Positions 1 through 10,311 of a stretch of 64,000 nt of DNA are shown piece after piece. How positions within the stretch are numbered: the first letter of the stretch is position 1; the number at the start of each line of letters is the position of its first letter. The translations under genes and the position numbers were made by a program. The notes under the pieces are model-generated. The model was not told where the DNA came from, did no database searches, and saw only the letters and a program-made list of their open reading frames with translations. This stretch comes from Setophaga petechia (Eukaryota > Chordata > Aves > Passeriformes > Parulidae), in assembly GCA_024362935.1 (NCBI GenBank), contig JANCRA010000039.1, positions 6,511,040 to 6,575,039 of the forward strand, read 5' to 3'.

Positions 1-66
1 GCTGGGAAATGAGATGAACTTAAAGGTCCCTCCCAACCCAATACATTCCATGGCTTTATGATCTAT
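1..66 (+). repeat. CR1 LINE 3' end fragment
   Basis: The sequence matches the conserved 3' tail of avian CR1 retroposons: an 'aaaggtccctcccaaccca' block followed by a 'ttccatggctttatgatc' tail, where the consensus carries short direct repeats of the ATTCTATG type. Only the last part lies in the window. CR1 is the dominant bird LINE, so this supports an avian source. It is a dead 5'-truncated copy. Confidence 0.6.
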
Positions 67-321
67 GTGTATATTTTTATATGCATTTGAAAAATATCCT
101 ACAACCACCCCCTTAAATCAGTACCCATTCTTACAGAGGTAGAAACTCCCTTTAATATTCAGAAACTCCAGGCTGGAAAGCCAACAGCATCCGAGTAAAT
201 TCATCCCACCCTCTCTGGAGAATTAATCCCTGGTCTCTGTCCCCTCAGGGGGACCTCTCAGGGTTTCCATGCACTCCAGGATGCATATCCTACAAATGGG
301 CTTTGGCTTTTTGCTGCCCCC

Positions 322-1009
322 TGTTGAATATTGCATGCAAGATGTTTTCCATTACCATCTGTATGGCAGATTACCTTTATCAAGTAGGCAGTTTGCTTTA
401 TCTCTCTCTTTGAGTGACTACATTCACACCTCCCTCAAGAGGGGACCTCTGCTGATAACAGACTATGGAATGTCAGTGCGTGACTGATAAGAACTATAAC
501 ATCCCATTGGGAGATACTCCGCCCAGAGAGAGGAGCCAAGCATTGCTACCCAGATATAATCTGAGATTCTAGAACACCAGCACAGCTTTCTCCATGAGAT
601 TCTCCAGAGGAACAGCAGCTGTCTCTTCTACTGGATCTTCAGAAGAAGAATACATCTTTCTCTACAGATCTTCTTTGCTCCAACAGAACAACACCTGATA
701 CTTCAGGAAGTCTGCAGACACATTTTTAATTAGACTGTCACTAACACCCTGACCCACAGGGTGTCAGGTTGGGTTCTGACTCTGTCAGCATTATTCTAGC
801 GTACTGCATTGTTTTATTTCATCCTATAATTTTTTTTTCTTTCTTTTCCCTATTAAAAAACCTGTTATTTCCTGCTCCTATATTTTTGCTTGAGAACCCT
901 TTAATTTAAAATTTATAGCAATTCGGAGGGGTAGGGAGGGTTTACATTCTCCATTTCAGGGGAGGCTCCTGCCTTCCTTAGCAGACTCATGTCTTTCCAA
1001 ACCAAGACA
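322..1009 (+). mobile_element. Probable solo LTR, ERVL-like
   Basis: This AT-biased block begins TGTT and ends in AAGACA, so it has the TG...CA ends of an LTR. It contains a CCAAT-like 'cccattgggag' stretch, 'agatataatctgag' as a possible TATA region, a pyrimidine-rich stretch with 'cctattaaaaaa' as a likely poly(A) signal region, and the 3' end 'ggaggctcctgccttcc...ccaagaca' that I recognise from passerine ERVL-type LTRs. Flanks are ccccc on the left and cctcc on the right, a possible decayed 5-bp target duplication. No internal retroviral genes adjoin it. The 3' end is more secure than the 5' end. Confidence 0.55.
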
Positions 1010-1509
1010 CCTCCCCAGAAGCTGCGATGATCCATCTCGTTGTTGCTCTTCCTGTAGCACCCAGACTTGGTGTGTTGGAACCCCACTAAATGTGTCACAG
1101 GAATCAAGATAAACAAGTCCTTGTAAGAACATCTGCTTTAAATAGGAGTTTTCTGGCCTATTAAACGGGTTTACAAGACAGATATTTTGGGATTTGCAAT
1201 CCCCATTCCTTGCCTAAGAGCCATGGATACACCACAAGTACAGGAAACACTCATCATAAGGCATCAGTGCCTTAGTCTGGGCTTCCAAAGTGGCCTTGGA
1301 GGCTGAACTTAAACCTCTAAAAAGGTCTTTTGTCTTCCTAGGCTGGAAATATGACACTTGGAAACCATCAAGGACTTCTGCTTTTTAAAGCTTGGGCCCA
1401 AAAATAACACACTGCTGTCAAATAAAGGGAGACCAAGAATTCAAAATCATTGTCTCCCCGCTGGTTTTGTAATTTGTCTCTTGTTATTGGTGCCTCATCC
1501 CCTGCTTAC
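1010..1509. other. No recognisable feature
   Basis: Mixed-composition non-coding sequence between the LTR and the exon-like segment. I see no coding, RNA or repeat signature. Confidence 0.4.
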
Positions 1510-1675
1510 CTCCTCTTTTTGGTTTGGAATACTGGGACCAGCTCTTCAAGGCCCTCTTGAAGATGTCAGTGTCCTCACACAGCACATTCATGCTGGAGAT
1601 GATTGACACAGAATGCTTATGGGGCATGTATTTCTGCATCAGGCTGGATCTGATATCATTCTCCCAGAGAATGAT
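1510..1675 (-). other. Unidentified exon-like segment (166 bp)
   Basis: Read on the minus strand, the segment is preceded by a good splice acceptor (a T-rich 'tttgcttacttcacag') and followed by a consensus donor (GAG|GTAAGC, with the GT at 1509-1508). Between them one frame is open for 55 codons plus one base, so the exon would start in phase 0 and end in phase 1. Residues include LWEND near the start and FKRALKSW near the end. The open frame continues through the intron side upstream, so openness alone is weak evidence. I do not recognise the protein family, and no partner exon is convincing nearby; the open frame at 1790-1890 on the same strand is a possible candidate without good splice sites. 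It may be an exon of an unidentified gene, a pseudogene exon or chance. Confidence 0.33.
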
Positions 1676-2263
1676 CTGTGAAGTAAGCAAACATAAACCC
1701 AGAGCTGTTATTGATTCCTCTTTGAAGTACAAGAGTACACCAAGGTCTGGCTCTGGGGCTGGATGATCCTTAGGACCCATTCTAAGGCACAGCCCTGTGT
1801 TTTCAGGGCTCAGCCCATCAACCCCCAGGAGCACCACGGCATCATGCAGGGGGCCATCCATGTCCAGCATTTCTGTGTCATCCTCAATGCTGTACTCTCA
1901 CTGCATACTCAGAGTGATGCATGGTCAGGATCTGGCCTCTTGCTATTTCCAAGGTAGGATAGATATAGTGGCATGTAGCCTGGCTCTTGACCGCTGGTAG
2001 GAGTGAGAGCAGAGTCGGTTGTGCCTCCCCTTCAGTGACAGCAAGCTGGGAACATAGGGAGTGGAATTTCAATCAGATTATGAAAATAGCAGATTTTAAT
2101 CACATTTTAGTTTCTTCCGCCAAAGCAGAGATAGGGTCCCAGATGCTAAAAATCAGTGAGCAAAGTGTCTTCAGTTAACATTCGTGCAACATAAATCAAT
2201 AGTCAGGTATGGTGCGGATCATGTAGATGATGCTCCAATTAGAAGCCAATTCATTAGAAATCT
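1676..2263. other. No firm feature; possible upstream exon remnant
   Basis: Minus-strand 1790-1890 has an acidic open stretch but lacks a convincing donor. The plus strand has a fair acceptor ending near 1806. Neither strand gives a recognisable protein. Confidence 0.3.
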
Positions 2264-2302
2264 GAGTCATAGAATGATTTGGCTTGGAAGGCATCATCCT
2301 TA
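2264..2302 (-). repeat. CR1 LINE 3' end fragment
   Basis: 'gtcatagaatgatttggcttgg' and the following 'aaggcatcatcc' are the reverse complement of the avian CR1 3' tail (consensus of the type 'tcatagaatggtttgggttggaaggg'). It is a very short, diverged copy in the opposite orientation to the one at the window start. Confidence 0.55.
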
Positions 2303-2365
2303 AACAGCCATTTAAAGATGGACTCTCATTTATTCTTCTGTACAACTTTTGCTAATGCATCATAA

Positions 2366-2500
2366 GAAAAATTAAATACACAATATAAAGATGCAATTAA
2401 ATAACTAAAAATACAATATAATTAAATAACTAAATATAATAATTAATTATAAATCAACAATAATGAAATATAATTAAATAACTAAAAATACAATATAAAG
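2366..2500. repeat. AT-rich low-complexity repeat
   Basis: A run made almost only of A and T, built of imperfect repeats of 'aattaaataactaaa' and 'aatacaatata'. It appears to have arisen by local slippage and duplication. Confidence 0.8.
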
Positions 2501-3054
2501 ATTCCTTGGAATTTTTCCCAAATCAGTTGAATTGGAGCTCCCTGACTACCCTGTCTGATGTTATTTTCAGTTATTTTCTCTTTAACAGCTGCAGATTTAA
2601 CTATGTAAAATTACTGGATTCTAGGACTAATGGATGCACTGGCAGTCTGTCCTGCCCCTGGCTGTTGGCTTTTCCCAAATCTCCTGGGAAAACCCAACTG
2701 AAAGAGCAGAAGAGCTGGGAATACAGGAAATCATGGTGCTGGCTGAGCAATGCAACAACATTTCCAATCTTTTCACCTACGGCTTTTGGAGCACAGGCAC
2801 AGGGGACACCAAGGTTTAGTCTGGTTTGCTGTTGTACGTACATGCCTGCAGGGAGAGAGGAACTGCAGTGGGAACTCTCTTGTCCCCATGGATGCCTCTC
2901 TCCCGACAAGTCCTCTCACTGACCCAGCACAGGAAGTCCTCCTAGCCACAGATCCTACACAGCTTTTTGTCATTATAGAAACCAATTCCCTTGTCACAGC
3001 CCACTTCCTAAAGAAAAACTGAAAAGATTAGATATTTCTAGGGCATTCTTCCCT
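2501..3054. other. No recognisable feature
   Basis: Several short open frames overlap on both strands (around 2500-3020). None has a family signature, consistent codon bias or splice signals that I trust. Confidence 0.4.
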
Positions 3055-3215
3055 GAGAGCGTGATGAGGGCCTGGCACATGCTTTGCAGAGAAGCTGTGG
3101 TTATCCCATCCCTGGAAGTGTTCAAGGCCAGGTTGGAGATGGCTTGGAGCAACATGGACTAATGGAAGGTGTTACTGCCCATGGCAGAGAGTGGAATGAG
3201 CTCCAGACGATTCTG
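3055..3215 (+). repeat. CR1 LINE 3' region fragment
   Basis: The order of motifs follows the CR1 3' region: 'gagaagctgtggttatcc', 'ccatccctggaagtgttcaa', 'ggccaggttggagatggctt', 'gagcaacatggactaatgg', then 'ggtgttactgcccatggcag' and 'ggaatgagctccagacgat'. It is truncated at both ends and diverged. Confidence 0.85.
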
Positions 3216-5152
3216 TGAGGAAATTCCACATCCACAAATCGAAATCCCAAACTATGGACAGGCTTAGAAGCTGGTCTGCAGGTCAAACAACTGACCTAAC
3301 AGAAGAAGAAATTTATAAAATACGAGTGTGTCCATAGCAAGGAAGAAAGCAAGGCTGTTGGCATGGAAACAGGTAAAATAGATACATAAGAGATAAACGC
3401 AGTTTGAGGATGTGTGCATTAGTGAACAGCATGTGTGCCTTAATAATTTGCTGTAAACTCTTGCCAATTAATCATTGGTGTTAATTGCTTTGTACCAAGA
3501 AAATACAATAATACAATGTCCAATGAATATAATGAGCTGTTTTGATGTAACTAATGACTTAAGATCACACTCTGTTAGGGATATAAAACTTAAAAACAAC
3601 TTGTAAGGAAAAAGAAGAAGTTATTGTTGTCACTACACAAGTGTATGTGTGTCATCTGTCCATCTGTACAGTGACACCAAACCCAGAGGGTTTTCCATGG
3701 AGATGAGGTAGTATTGGCTTCTCCAGTAGATTTTCTCAATGTGCCCAACATAAAATACTTGTACCACTTTGTTATAAATTATCAAATCGGTTAGCCCAAT
3801 TTATGAAAAATTTAAAAGCGATTTATAGGATTGATTACAAAAAAAACCAGAATTTTGAGCAACCACCACAGCCAAGACAGTGTCAGTCCCAGGTAGAGGC
3901 ACTGGGTGAACTAAGGTCCACTGACAAAGTGACAGCGTTTCCCCAGGAGTTCACACCGACTGCTTCCAGTGTCCAGCTTATATACAGTTTATTCTGCCTG
4001 AGGCAAAGATGACCACACTTTTCTACATGTCTCTTCACATGCAAAGCAGGATCCATACATGTGCAGGAATAGACAAAGACAGGTCCGGAGACTCAGAGGA
4101 GTGTCAGAGAATCCAGGCAGAAGCTGCATTCACATGTAGTAGGCTGATACCTGTTCCTGAGTACTGCAGATGTAATCAAGCCCAGGTGTGGGTCTTATGA
4201 GTTTCTTGAGACATTCCAAGAAACATTAAGCATGGTCCAGGAAGGCCTAGATGCTATCTCCCAGGTGTAGATGCCAGGGAAATCATCCATGATTGTCTGG
4301 GATGGTCCCATTCATACGGTAACAGACCTGATACTATCTTAATGCTGTCCAGGAACTGGTTACAATGAGAATAGAACTCTGCTCCTGGCCAGAGTGGTCA
4401 AAGGCATAACTTTCACAATATTTTATACACTCATATATCTACTTATATAGCATGAATTATCTCTATCATATATCACAACTTCACAATCACCCTGCTCTGG
4501 TACTGTAAAAATGGAGAACCAATTTTCTATCTCCAGAGAGAGATTGTCCTGGTCAGGCTGTAAGATCTTAAATTGCACATTTGTCTTGGGGACTGTGAGG
4601 TGGGATTCCAGCAGGGGAATAAACCTTGCATGTGTGCATGTGTGTGCAAACTCAGCATGGGAATGGGCAGGTAGTCACTTGGGAAGACATTTGCTTCATT
4701 CCTTGGCAGTTTTTCTCTGGAATATTAAATGAAAAGAGAGAGTTTGCAATTGCCACGGGGAAGCAAATTGTATGTCATCTATGAAGAAAACCATTCCAGG
4801 GATCAGCACTGAAAAGGCTGGGAGCTGCTGCTTCACCACACAATGTCGGCAAAAGAGAGAAAATAATGATAAAAAAATTCCTCCTGCTTTTAGTGGGACC
4901 AGGGCTAATTCTGCCCAGGAATGAAAAAGAGCCTCTCCCTCAGACTCCCAGAGATCTCTCAAAAAGCCAACTGCAGCAGGTATGGGAGGAAAAGCACTTC
5001 TGCCTGACCTGCTAGGGGTAGCACACATCCTGCTGCTCCTGGGGACTGGGAATGTGTCGGGAGCCATAAGCACCTTCCCCAGGCCAGAGGATCTTTCCTA
5101 AAGCACCACTTCTGAAATGCAAAGGGTTATGGAAGAAATGAAGTGGGAATTA
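3216..5152. other. No recognisable gene
   Basis: Non-coding by inspection. There are short AT-rich tracts near 3470-3600 and 4430-4470. Minus-strand 3980-4000 holds 'tatataag' and an AATAAA-like hexamer close together, but in the wrong order for an LTR. The open frame at 4696-5073 on the minus strand has no recognisable domain. Confidence 0.4.
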
Positions 5153-5196
5153 ATAGTTATAATAATAATAATAACAAAAACAACATCACAACAACT
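5153..5196. repeat. (TAA)n microsatellite with CAA-rich tail
   Basis: Imperfect TAA trinucleotides (around 5156-5174) pass into 'caaaaacaacatcacaacaac'. This is a simple slippage repeat. Confidence 0.85.
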
Positions 5197-6164
5197 TTAT
5201 TAGAAAATCGCAATGAAGGGGGGAATAATACTTCATAATACTTCCAAGGGCGCAGGAGGGATGTTCAGCTTTAAACAGGGTTTGAGTGCAGCAGCATCTC
5301 CTGGAATTTATAAAGTACAACTTCAGGTATGGGATTATGGAAGCAGTGCAAACTCCTGCTGTCCAATCCCTGCATTTTCCTTCTGCCAGCACTTGGAACC
5401 TTGGACATGTTTGGATGCAAGTGCTCTAGCACTGCTGCCTGGAGATATCAAGAAAATGGTCGTTAAATACTTCCCACAGGGCTGACTCTGAGCTCTGGCT
5501 GGGGAAAGCATTTGGCACCTCTGGCATTTCAATAAAAACCGTTTCCATAATTTTGAAAATATGTTGAATGAACCCATGGTAGACAAATTAACTTTTTTTC
5601 AAAAGTATTATGAACACACAATTATTTCTATGCCTGGTCAAACAACCAGTAGCCAGTTTTCAGGGAGAGATTCCAGACTCTTGTCTCCCTCCTGGGCTGT
5701 AAAACACTCGCAGAGGCTTTGGAGTTCATACAAGCTCATGAGGATTTGGACACTCAGGCCTTAATTTAAATTCCATAGATACTAAGGAATTGGAAGTGTC
5801 CTAAAGGCACCTTTACTCAAATTTAATTTCAAGCATTCTGCCACTGATGAATTTTGCTGCTCTTTTTTTGAAAGAACACTCCACTCCCTGATTCCTTAGC
5901 CATCTTCATCAAGGACATAAAATAAATGTGGAAAGATGTTTGGAATGCTGCTTCCAAGTCAAGGAAATTACGCCAGTGTGTTTTAAACACAGCCTAGCCC
6001 TTCATGGGCTAGACTCTCAAATGCAGTTTCTGAGTTGGAAAGTAATATCAGCTGTGGTCTCATCCTAACTGTACACAAAACCATGGATTTGAGGTTGAAT
6101 CTGGATGCAGGCGCTTCAGAAAGCTTCAATTCCTGTTTTTCAGTGATTCAGTTACTGACTGACT
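5197..6164. other. No recognisable feature
   Basis: Short open frames on both strands lack any family signature. Nothing else is supported. Confidence 0.4.
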
Positions 6165-6300
6165 GGTGGCAAGGCAAAGAGTGGTAGGCAAGGCAAAGCA
6201 AAGCAAGAAAGCTCTTGGTAGGGCCAGGCAAGGCAGACATAAGTAAGCAAGTAAAGCAAGGGTAGGCTAGGAACACTAGGCATGGTACTGGAAGGCAAGG
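6165..6300. repeat. Purine-rich GGCAAGGCAAAG low-complexity tract
   Basis: Irregular repetition of 'ggcaaggcaaag', 'aagcaaagcaag' and 'aagtaagcaagt', strongly purine-biased on the plus strand. It directly precedes the first copy of a local repeat that recurs at 8.2 kb. Confidence 0.7.
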
Positions 6301-6321
6301 TAAGGCCTTGCCAAGTGACGC

Positions 6322-6390
6322 TGAGTGCCTTTCCCTGGGAAGTAAAAGATCTAGTGGTACTGTTGGTAGGGCAGATTTTAAGGTACCATG
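6322..6390 (+). repeat. Local dispersed repeat, module R1, copy 1
   Basis: The block 'ttccctgggaagtaaaagat', then 'gttggtagggcag' and 'aaggtacc', recurs with substitutions at 8229-8295. The two copies are about 1.9 kb apart in the same orientation. The family is not recognised. Confidence 0.7.
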
Positions 6391-6770
6391 CTGCAGTGCA
6401 GAATTTCTTCGGCCTGACTAGCTCCAGAGACTGTTGGCAAGATTGGGCCACCCCCAGAAAGCTGTTGAATCCAGAGTGCGGCTGTAGGGCACAGCTGCTC
6501 TATGGCACAGGTACACTGTATCAAGGGGAGGGACAAGGAACGGGGAGAGGTCTTCTGTATGTTTTCCAAAGGTATTTATTCCCAGGAGAGTCAGGGACAG
6601 AAAGACACTGAACAAAGGCATACATTAACTTATATATGGGGGAAGTCTTAAGGGCAGGTACAATTTTTAACCAATTGGGAGAAACTGGGAGTGGAACACA
6701 AGGCAGGGGATATAATGTTCAAACTAATGGGGGATTACAGGGGAGGAGAACTATGTAAACAAACCAATGA
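6391..6770. other. No recognisable feature
   Basis: Includes an AT-rich stretch 6600-6770. It could belong to the retroviral debris that follows, but nothing diagnostic is visible. Confidence 0.35.
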
Positions 6771-7229
6771 TGTTATGAACAGGTGAAATGAGGCTAGGAT
6801 TCTTTAAAAAGCTCAAGCCTGTTTATTAAAAGTTAAAACAACTGAAAATGAGACTCCAGGATAAGCCTGGGGCCTACGGGGAAGTCAGAGATACAAGTAA
6901 CAAGCTGTGTGCTGCACAGAGCATTTCCTTGGACACAGGTTCCACAAAAACACCCCAGGGCTGGGCACTTGGGGGCTTAATAGTCTCTAAAAGGTGCAGT
7001 ATTGGTGTGTTTCCAATCCACTTGTTGATTGATCCATTTTCTCGTTGCTAGTTGGTGCATAAGATGGTGCGTTCTTGACCAATCATTCTGGAATACTGGG
7101 ATCTCATTGGTTGGCTAGTCTTCCAATCTTAGTCCATATTGATGTCATAATTTCATGAGGTAACTTTATAAAAAATTCTCTCACCCAGGTCTTACTATCG
7201 CACTCTAGTGGGCACACACTCATATTACA
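6771..7229 (-). mobile_element. Candidate solo LTR, minus orientation
   Basis: Read on the minus strand it starts TGTAAT and ends ATAACA. It carries two CCAAT-type motifs ('caaccaatgag' and 'tgattggtc') in the U3 position, then an AATAAA at 6827-6822 about 50 bp before the 3' end, which is the expected place for an R-U5 boundary. The flanks do not match (caatga and gtacat), so the ends are uncertain and no insertion signature is available. Confidence 0.4.
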
Positions 7230-8030
7230 GTACATTTAACGTCATAACTTATTGCTCCCTAACTTTTTGTATGAATTATGTATAACAACTCATTATATTA
7301 ATTAAAAATTTATAACCCCACCTACAAAGCCAACTCATGGGGCCTCGAAGGATACAAAATTGATAGGGAAGTTTCTAGAGAAAGGGGTAGGCATGGGAAG
7401 GGCTTGACAATCAGTGGGAGGAGGAACAGGGAACAAAAGGGCAGGTCTTTGGGGAGATGGACAACTAGCGCAAAACTAACAATGCAAATGGAAAGGAACA
7501 ATCCATTGAGAATACAATGTGCCATAACAATACAAAAGGTGGTGGTGGTGGGGTGGGGGGGAAGTTGTAAAACTGAGTGCTAGGACCGAATTATAATCAA
7601 AAACACGCACTGCAACAGTACTGTGCAGAGGTATAGTCCAGCAAGACATTTCTGTCCTGGCCCCTGCTGTGTAAGAGCCGTTGGACATAGTACTAGACGT
7701 GGTATGCAACTTTCATTTGATAAGTTCCTGGATGAGAACGGCAACGCTTTCTCATGGGAAGGAAAGCACATAGTCCCAGTGTTGGAGGTGCAGAGAAGAA
7801 GCAGCATTGTACAGCTCAAGGGCAGCAGCAACTTTCTGTCCGGGCATTGGTTTGGAAGCAATGACTCAATTCATACAATCGTAGAGTCAGTATCCATCTT
7901 TGAAAGGCAGTCTCCCTCCTGAAAAAATCCATTTCCTATGTGTTTTCCACTTCTCAGAGGCAGCCTTCTTGAAATTCTACCAGCACACTTATTTTGCACC
8001 ATGTAAGCAGCTACACTGAGTCTTGCTGTG
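7230..8030. other. No gene; short G-rich simple repeat at 7539-7562
   Basis: Contains a (GGT)n/G-run at about 7539-7562. Open frames on both strands at 7580-7922 overlap and show no domain. Confidence 0.45.
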
Positions 8031-8220
8031 CAGCTGATCTAGTGCCCTGGCCAGGTAATGACACCTTTGTATGGGATCAGTCCTTGGTTGTTTTGGATTT
8101 TGGAGGAGGAGACACCATTTCTTTTGAAATGGGCTTCTAGTTCTCTTTGCCAAAGAAAGCTAGTTTGGAAGGACACTTTGGGTGGTCATAGTGAATGTTA
8201 AGTCTTTTCCAAAGGAGTGC
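8031..8220 (+). repeat. Local direct repeat R2, copy 1 (190 bp)
   Basis: Aligns by eye with 8301-8490 over its whole length: shared blocks include 'gccctgg.caggtaa', 'gttttggattttggagga', 'atgggcttctagttc' and 'cactttgggtggtc'. The copies lie 270 bp apart start to start, with module R1 between them. Confidence 0.85.
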
Positions 8221-8228
8221 CTTCCAAA

Positions 8229-8295
8229 GGAGTGCTTTTCCTTGGAAGTAAAAGATATGGTGGCAATGTTGGTAGGGCAGCTGATAAGGTACCGT
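8229..8295 (+). repeat. Local dispersed repeat, module R1, copy 2
   Basis: Related to 6322-6390: 'ttccttggaagtaaaagat', 'gttggtagggcag' and 'aaggtacc' in the same order. Here it sits between the two R2 copies, so the R2-R1 arrangement looks like a decayed tandem unit of about 270 bp. Confidence 0.7.
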
Positions 8296-8300
8296 GGGGG

Positions 8301-8490
8301 AGCTAATCAGGAGCCCTGGGCAGGTAAAGCCCAGTACCAGTATAGGATCAGTCCCTGAATGTTTTGGATTTTGGAGGAGGGGATGCTATTTCTTTTAAGA
8401 TGGGCTTCTAGTTCATCTCTTCGGCAAAGAAAGCAAGTTTGGAGGGCACTTTGGGTGGTCTCACTGAGTGTAAAGGCTTTTCCCAATAGG
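8301..8490 (+). repeat. Local direct repeat R2, copy 2 (190 bp)
   Basis: Second copy of the 8031-8220 block with many substitutions and small indels, so the duplication is old. No coding frame is shared between the copies. Confidence 0.85.
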
Positions 8491-9402
8491 CAGTTCTTTG
8501 GGTTAGAGCTGTTGAACTGTTAGTGGGAATGCAGACACTAAACAGTGGAGTTTTTGCCCTTGTAGCTTTAGTGTGTGAGCAGTCCCTGGTACCATTCCAT
8601 TTGGATCCTGACTCTCTGAGACTGAAGGTTTATGATGATATCTAGAGCTGAGAAGGAAAGTTGCGATAGCAGGGTGTGTGTTTGTAGTTTGATGGGTGCA
8701 GTTGAAATTGTAGGCAGCAAAGAGCTTTCTCAACCGACAGTTTTACAGGATGTGTTTTTGGCAGATATTTTCAAGTTTGTTACTGGACTGTAGGAGAGTG
8801 AAAAAGTTTGTTCGGGCGGAGGAATTGGTGTTGCCTTTTGAGTGTGCTGCAAAGAAGAGTATGCACTTGGAAGGGGAAGATCGGTGAAATCTTTTTGTCC
8901 TGACACAGTTGATTGGAGAGCATGGATGTTTCTGACTTGGCTGTGTCCTAGGGGTGGTTTCAAGCTGGGCTCAGTGTGTGTCCTTGTTTTGTGAGTCGAC
9001 AATGCCATGGTGTGGTTATTTTGACAAGCACTGACAGTGCTCAGGAAAAAGACAAGTGCTTTTCTAGCCCACCCCATTCGTGTGGGAGCAGTGTGGGGGC
9101 AAGAGCTCCGCTGTGGAACCTGGCTCTTGGGCACTGACAGATTGTGATCCTGCATGTAGCAGAGAAGGAAGAGGAATCATTTCATTGTTGGCTGTACAGT
9201 TTATCAGTTGCAAAAGAAAAGGCAGTTGTAGCACAGCCTCTTCCTTTTAGAACCTTTTCTGTGCAATCAGCTGCTGACCATGTAACTCACACCCACTGAA
9301 CTGCATCCAGCTCCCTGGAGATATGCACTTTTCCTCAAGGTCTATGTGCCATCTTGCAGATCCCAAACCCCTTCAAAATGTCCAGCAGTTGCTCATGCTC
9401 AC
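8491..9402. other. No recognisable feature
   Basis: The longest open stretch (8730-9155, minus) has no domain and biased composition. I treat it as chance. Confidence 0.4.
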
Positions 9403-9915
9403 TGTAGCAGAGTAAATTTAACAGGGTAGAAATCCATTTTGGATTTAGGTGAAACATGCTGCTTTGAATATTAAGTCTGTAGTTTGCTAGCATAGATGAA
9501 ATATGATGTTTGAACTTGTTTAGTCTGTTAACTCTGCTGTGCTCGCAAAAACTGCCTCAGTCAAGAAAAGAATGCAAACTACCAAGATAAAAGGGAGATA
9601 AGAGGGGCTCCTTGAACTTTGAATCAAAGGCAAAGAGTCAAAGCTGAGTCTGCAAGAGAGGGACAAAGTGACCAGAGAGTTCTCTGTACAAGGACTAATT
9701 GCAAGTTGCAATGTGAAACCAGTAAAATGAATATGCATGAACTTATTGTAAAACTCTATGCATATGTACCAGTTAGGGGGGTTAAAAATGGTTTGGGAAT
9801 TCTCAGGGGTGTACATGTCCTTTAGGGGTTACAATCCCAACATATGCCCAGTGCTGTAATAAACCATATTGGTTTCACAACTTTTACAAGTTGTGGAGCT
9901 CATTTTTTTACCACA
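9403..9915 (+). mobile_element. Solo LTR, ERV1-like, about 513 bp
   Basis: The block starts TGTAGCAGAGTAAA and ends TTACCACA. An AATAAA at 9858-9863 ('gctgtaataaaccat') lies about 52 bp before the 3' end, the usual poly(A) position for a short R-U5. I recognise the 5' segment as resembling passerine gammaretrovirus-like LTRs. The four bases on each side (tcac and aatc) do not match, so either an end is misplaced or the target duplication has decayed. No internal genes adjoin. Confidence 0.6.
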
Positions 9916-10311
9916 AATCATCTCATAGAAAAAGTTCGACAACAAAAAGCCAGTGATGGCCATAGTAGTCTCTTTGTGGTCTGTAAACTAAACTAAACAA
10001 AACACATTAGTGATTTGAACGTTCCTTCTCAACTATATATATATTATCAACACATTCTCTCAAAGTCGCAGTGTCTGTTGTTACAGTGAAATATTTCTAG
10101 CTGCTGTTCTGACTGATAGATGTGCCAGGACAGAAGGCATTTGCCAACCTACCCTCTTTCCTGTGCAAGCTGACATTAGCAGTGCAAATATTTTCAGACA
10201 CTTTCATTGTCACCATGTCCAAGCAGCTAGAGAGCACAGAGATGGAAGTGTCAAGACAGAAGATGTTCTTAAAGTACCTCCTTTTCTTAACAGTTTTAAA
10301 TTGTGCATAAG
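9916..10311. other. No recognisable feature; left target duplication of the next LTR at its end
   Basis: Non-coding. The last five bases, ataag at 10307-10311, are repeated at 11670-11674. Confidence 0.45.

Noticed and set aside
4696..5073. 125-codon open frame on the minus strand
   Set aside because: No recognisable family, no adjoining exon-like signals.
8730..9155. 141-codon open frame on the minus strand
   Set aside because: No domain, no splice or start context, and biased composition; likely chance in AC/GT-rich DNA.
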